DNA from: Hydrogenophaga sp.
GTDB taxonomy: Bacteria > Pseudomonadota > Gammaproteobacteria > Burkholderiales > Burkholderiaceae_C
Assembly (NCBI GenBank): GCA_018335615.1
Contig: JAGXRS010000348.1
Coordinates: 1-15,133 of the forward strand
DNA: 15,133 bases
Direction: 5' to 3'
Positions 14,239 to 15,133 of this stretch are shown in pieces. The notes beneath the pieces are model-generated. The model was not told the origin of the DNA. It saw only the letters and a list, made by a program, of their open reading frames with translations, and did no database searches. Positions within the stretch are counted from its first letter, which is position 1. Each line of letters opens with the position of its first letter. The position numbers and the translations under genes were made by a program.

Positions 14239-15133
14239 TCAGGCGATCGGCATGACCCGGTCCACCAGGCGCGAGGCACTCAAATGCTCGCCCGAGGGCC
14301 CGCAGTGCCAGTGGTCGGCGAGCCACCCATGCCGGAAGACGGCGGCGGCGATACGATCCCAGCGGTCGTCGTCGCTCATGTTCGCAGCGGCCAGGGCACT
14401 GCCCAGCCAGCCAGCCAGCACATCGCCGGTGCCAGCCGTGGCCAGCGCCGCGTTACCGGACGGGTTGATCAGGGGTACGCGACCCGGGGCCGCCATGACG
14501 GTTCCCGAGCCCTTGAGCACGCACACCGACTGGAAACGCTCGCTCAAGGCCTGGGCAGCCGCGAGTCGATCGGCCATCACCGTCGCGGTGTCGGTGCCGA
14601 GCAGGCGCGCCGCTTCCAGCGGGTGTGGCGTGAGCACGGTCACCCAGCCGCGCGGTGCACGCGACCTCATGCGGTCGTGCCAACCGGGGTTGCCCGCCAA
14701 CGCGTTGAGGGCGTCTGCGTCGAGCACCAGTCGGGGAGCGCTGTCCAGCAGCGTGGGCACAAACGGTGTGACAGCGGTTCCGCCACCGCAGCCGCAGACC
14801 ACGGTGCTGCTGTGCATGAAGCCGGCGTCCAGCAGCAGCGCGGGACGACGGAACATGAGTTCCGGGCAGGCGGGGTCCCAGTCCGGCGTGGGCGAGGGCG
14901 CGTCATCCGGCTGGAGCAGACCCACGAAGACCCTGCCGGCACCACCGTGCAGGGCGGCGCGGGCAGCCAGCAGGGCGGCCCCCGTCATGCCGGCGCCGTT
15001 GGTGGCCATGGCCTGGCCACCGATCACGGCGACGTCGCCATGGCTGCCTTTGTGGCTCGCGTGAGGTCGCTGGGCGAGGCCCGGTGACCGGCCTGCCAGC
15101 CATGCCGTGGGCGGCAGGGCGCCGGCGCCCAGA
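14239..15133 (-). CDS. nnrD: ADP-dependent NAD(P)H-hydrate dehydratase (5' end beyond the window)
   Basis: At least 297 residues are encoded, and the frame stays open to the window edge. It is a ribokinase-like dehydratase (YjeF C-terminal domain) that repairs hydrated NAD(P)H. Visible motifs, in order, are HKGSHGDVAVIGG (in frame upstream of the first GTG at 15027), AALLAARAALHGGAGRV, CGCGGG, LVLDADALNAL, LTPHPLEAARLL, LKGSGTV and the catalytic NAALATAGTGDVLAG. Starting at 15027 would cut through the KGSHG motif, so the real start is further upstream. The protein may be a stand-alone dehydratase or the C-terminal half of a bifunctional Nnr with an epimerase domain. The leader before HKGSHG, which includes ALPPTAWLAGRSPG, allows either. 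It ends convergently with yggT. Confidence 0.88.
   Translation of the reverse strand, partial: LGAGALPPTAWLAGRSPGLAQRPHASHKGSHGDVAVIGGQAMATNGAGMTGAALLAARAALHGGAGRVFVGLLQPDDAPSPTPDWDPACPELMFRRPALLLDAGFMHSSTVVCGCGGGTAVTPFVPTLLDSAPRLVLDADALNALAGNPGWHDRMRSRAPRGWVTVLTPHPLEAARLLGTDTATVMADRLAAAQALSERFQSVCVLKGSGTVMAAPGRVPLINPSGNAALATAGTGDVLAGWLGSALAAANMSDDDRWDRIAAAVFRHGWLADHWHCGPSGEHLSASRLVDRVMPIA

Noticed and set aside
13591..15087. A 498-residue plus-strand frame across yggT and the dehydratase gene
   Set aside because: It is out of frame with yggT and antisense to the dehydratase, with low-complexity Gly/His/Arg content.

Overview
The window looks like an ordinary chromosomal segment of a GC-rich betaproteobacterium, most likely order Burkholderiales, family Comamonadaceae. 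The reasons are an OmpR/EnvZ-type pair close to the enterobacterial one, a PhaR polyhydroxybutyrate (PHB) regulator with a 3-hydroxybutyrate dehydrogenase, a monofunctional RelA, and -10 elements placed very close to start codons. The genus cannot be fixed from sequence alone. I see no insertion sequence, integrase, prophage, CRISPR array, toxin-antitoxin pair or defence island, and no gene-free stretch longer than about 175 bases.

Layout. (1) 1-2184, minus strand: a possible terminator hairpin, then an EnvZ-like sensor kinase and an OmpR response regulator that overlap by one base. (2) 2185-3436: a 167-base divergent promoter region with several inverted repeats, then a two-gene plus-strand unit encoding a small secreted protein of unknown function and a SIMPL/YggE-family periplasmic protein. 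(3) 3462-7637: a hairpin between convergent genes, the D-3-hydroxybutyrate dehydrogenase gene bdhA (minus), and divergently an alpha/beta hydrolase gene followed closely by relA. (4) 7646-9971: tRNA-Val(GAC) with promoter and terminator, then phaR and rimO. (5) 10048-12569: two intrinsic terminators, tRNA-Leu(CAG) on the minus strand, and rnr (RNase R), whose start codon lies 3 bases beyond the tRNA-Leu promoter. (6) 12601-15133: a class-I glutamine-amidotransferase-like peptidase C26 protein, a YggT-family membrane protein, and, convergently, an ADP-dependent NAD(P)HX dehydratase cut by the window end.

How the genes may work together. BdhA oxidises 3-hydroxybutyrate released from PHB and PhaR senses or represses PHB functions. 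RelA, which lies between them, makes (p)ppGpp during amino-acid starvation. A carbon-storage and starvation theme is therefore plausible for 3520-8488, but that link is inference from proximity. RimO, RNase R and the two tRNAs are translation and RNA-quality-control functions. The most interesting signals are small: the tRNA-Leu promoter that fills the rnr leader and has a near-symmetric -10, an RNase R without the N-terminal helix-turn-helix, a RelA whose hydrolase domain has lost its HD residues, and a probable leaderless rimO mRNA. I did not find a convincing undescribed system.
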